Positions 62,601 through 64,000 of a stretch of 64,000 nt of DNA are shown piece by piece. The notes beneath the pieces are model-generated. The model worked only from the letters and a program-made list of their open reading frames with translations, ran no database searches and was not told the origin of the DNA. The stretch covers positions 6,296,700 to 6,360,699 of the forward strand of contig NC_063281.1 in NCBI RefSeq assembly GCF_910591885.1, in the 5' to 3' direction. A program made the position numbers and the translations under genes. The number at the start of each line of letters is the position of its first letter. Position 1 is the first letter of the stretch. This DNA is from Bombus terrestris. Taxonomy: Eukaryota > Arthropoda > Insecta > Hymenoptera > Apidae.

Positions 62601-63600
62601 TCTAGAAAATGAAATATATGTAATATATATAATATATATAATATAATACGTATAAGTCCTTTTTTTAGATCTTTTCACATTCGCGGAAATTAACCCTTTT
62701 TTAGCTTGAACTGTTGCTTTTAGATAAGAATAATATTTCGTTGAATATTAAAAAAATATTAAACATATGGGAATGTAAGAAGTTTGAAATAATTCCAATT
62801 GGCATAATATCGAACGTTCAGTGATACAATATGAATTACAAACGTTATAAACAAGTTGTAAACACTGGCTGTCAATTTTTTAAGGAACAAACGTTAAATA
62901 TGTGCACGATATTCCTGGTTATTATCACTGAAATGGATATGTACTATCAGGCAATTAAATCGAACATTAGTTATGTTAAGGGATCGTTATCATAAAAATA
63001 TAAATATTCGCTTTTCATTTACGGTAAGAATCTAGTATTATTTCAAATTTTTCATATTTTTGCGATTAGAATTGCAACATGAAATAATATTGGAGAAAGA
63101 TGAAAATCCGAAAAATTCAGGCAACTACTATCCTAAAAAATCAATGAGAAACAGAAATTGAATGTGAATGTTTTCGCATAAATTGAGTTCTTATTTATTA
63201 CATTCGAACAAAGAAACGTTAAAGTACTTTTAAAATGTTTATCTACATACGCATATATATAGATAATGTTTGCATCCTTATCTATACTTTGCAAAATATC
63301 ATAGAAGACCCTTGCTAATTCTAACATTAAATAATAATTTTATTAAACTCTATACTTTAACTAAACTCAAGCTTTATTAAACAAGATACTCCTCGTTGTA
63401 AATCTCTAAAATTTCTATAGAAAAATTACAAATCGATCATTTTGATCGTTTTCCTAGTTCCAATACTAAAACAATAACCCTAACTTTCCTATAACCATAA
63501 CTTTCTCTCTTCCCCTGCCCCTCGGTTTTTAAATTAACGAATTGCACTGTGATTTTCACAATCCAAATTGGCGCTTCACCTCCCAGGTGATTTCAGTAAC
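56621..63600. other. Long stretch without recognised genes
   Basis: AT-rich DNA with a CpG-richer patch at about 57810-58270 (GTGCCACGTGCCGAG, CACGCCGCGCGTGAGCGG) that looks promoter-like. Open frames at 57744-58163, 59337-59591 and 62316-62546 are not recognisable proteins. An AT microsatellite-like tract lies at 62610-62660. Likely intron or intergenic DNA of a large locus. Confidence 0.35.
62613..62652. repeat. AT-rich microsatellite-like tract
   Basis: Imperfect TAATATATA units (GTAATATATATAATATATAT and continuation). Simple repeat. Confidence 0.65.
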
Positions 63601-63953
63601 AGACCTTCGTCATTATCACCGTCTGTGAATAAAAAGCCGGCCGTTTACTTGACTTTGTGTCGCCTGTCGGAGTCGAATCGATTTATCGGTCTTAACCTTG
63701 GCCATTCGACGTCGCATTCTCGCGTAGAGAGGATAGGAGAGCTGGTAGCGCGTGATCGCGAGAAATGCCGGGATTATTGACAGTGTTCTCGTGTCGTTTA
63801 GTCGAAAACTGACTAAGCAAATTTGTGCGCGCGTGTATTTACTGGTACCGGTATCGGGTTCTGGGTCGAATCGATTGACGTAGATCGGGTCAGTTGTAAT
63901 TGACAGAACGCAAGTTTAGTGATAGAAACGTAATGGATTTATGAGATATCTAT
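63601..63953 (+). promoter_or_regulatory. Third CpG-richer block ending in a similar splice donor-like site
   Basis: Contains GCCGGCCG, GACGTCGCATTCTCGCG, GTGCGCGCGTG and GGTACCGGTATCGGG, then ATATCTATGTAAGTAGG with the donor G at 63954. The terminal segment is similar to that at 55680-55770. Candidate alternative first exon of a gene lying right of the window. Orientation is inferred from the donor. Confidence 0.35.
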
Positions 63954-64000
63954 GTAAGTAGGCTAATCATAGGAGAGATGGAACTTGTCGTTAAACAACA

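Overview
The window looks like AT-rich insect nuclear DNA, most likely from a hymenopteran and possibly a bee. The evidence is animal gene content with short GT-AG introns, recognisable metazoan proteins (Dishevelled, SMC5, ABHD2, an ADGF/CECR1-type adenosine deaminase, SMKR1) and insect-type seven-transmembrane gustatory receptors. The species assignment is inference. No tRNA, rRNA, CRISPR array or bacterial-type operon was seen.

Left part (1-26 kb). Four genes lie on the minus strand: the 5' end of dishevelled (exons 1-3, running off the left edge), a secreted adenosine deaminase (4 coding exons), an ABHD2-like serine hydrolase (7 coding exons, with a 5.4 kb first intron) and SMC5 (14 coding exons, 1052 aa). 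A small plus-strand gene, an SMKR1-like lysine-rich protein, is convergent with SMC5; the stop codons are about 200 bp apart. Between the deaminase and ABHD2 lies a decayed copy of the ASCH domain of TRIP4/ASC-1. A MITE-like element lies near 19.4 kb.

Middle part (27.2-43.6 kb). This is a tandem array of eight gustatory receptor (Gr) genes on the plus strand, alternating between two subfamilies (A and B). It reads A1-B1, A2-B2(pseudogene), A3-B3, A4-B4. All intact copies have three coding exons joined by phase-0 introns and encode 391-403 aa. The pair is the repeated unit (about 4.3 kb). Block A1(3')-B1-A2(5') resembles block A3(3')-B3-A4(5') at a spacing of about 8.55 kb, which implies a later duplication of two pairs or gene conversion. 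A/B co-duplication suggests paired function, but that is inference.

Right part (43.6-64 kb). I found no convincing coding exon. The region is AT-rich DNA with CpG-richer islands near 47.1-48.0, 52.6, 55.1-55.7, 57.8-58.2 and 63.6-63.9 kb. Two of these islands end in closely similar segments carrying the same GTAAGTAGGCTAA donor-like sequence (55.73 and 63.95 kb), and a third possible donor lies at 47.98 kb. The region may hold promoters and alternative non-coding first exons of a large plus-strand gene beyond the right edge. A degenerate tandem repeat follows the 55.7 kb segment.
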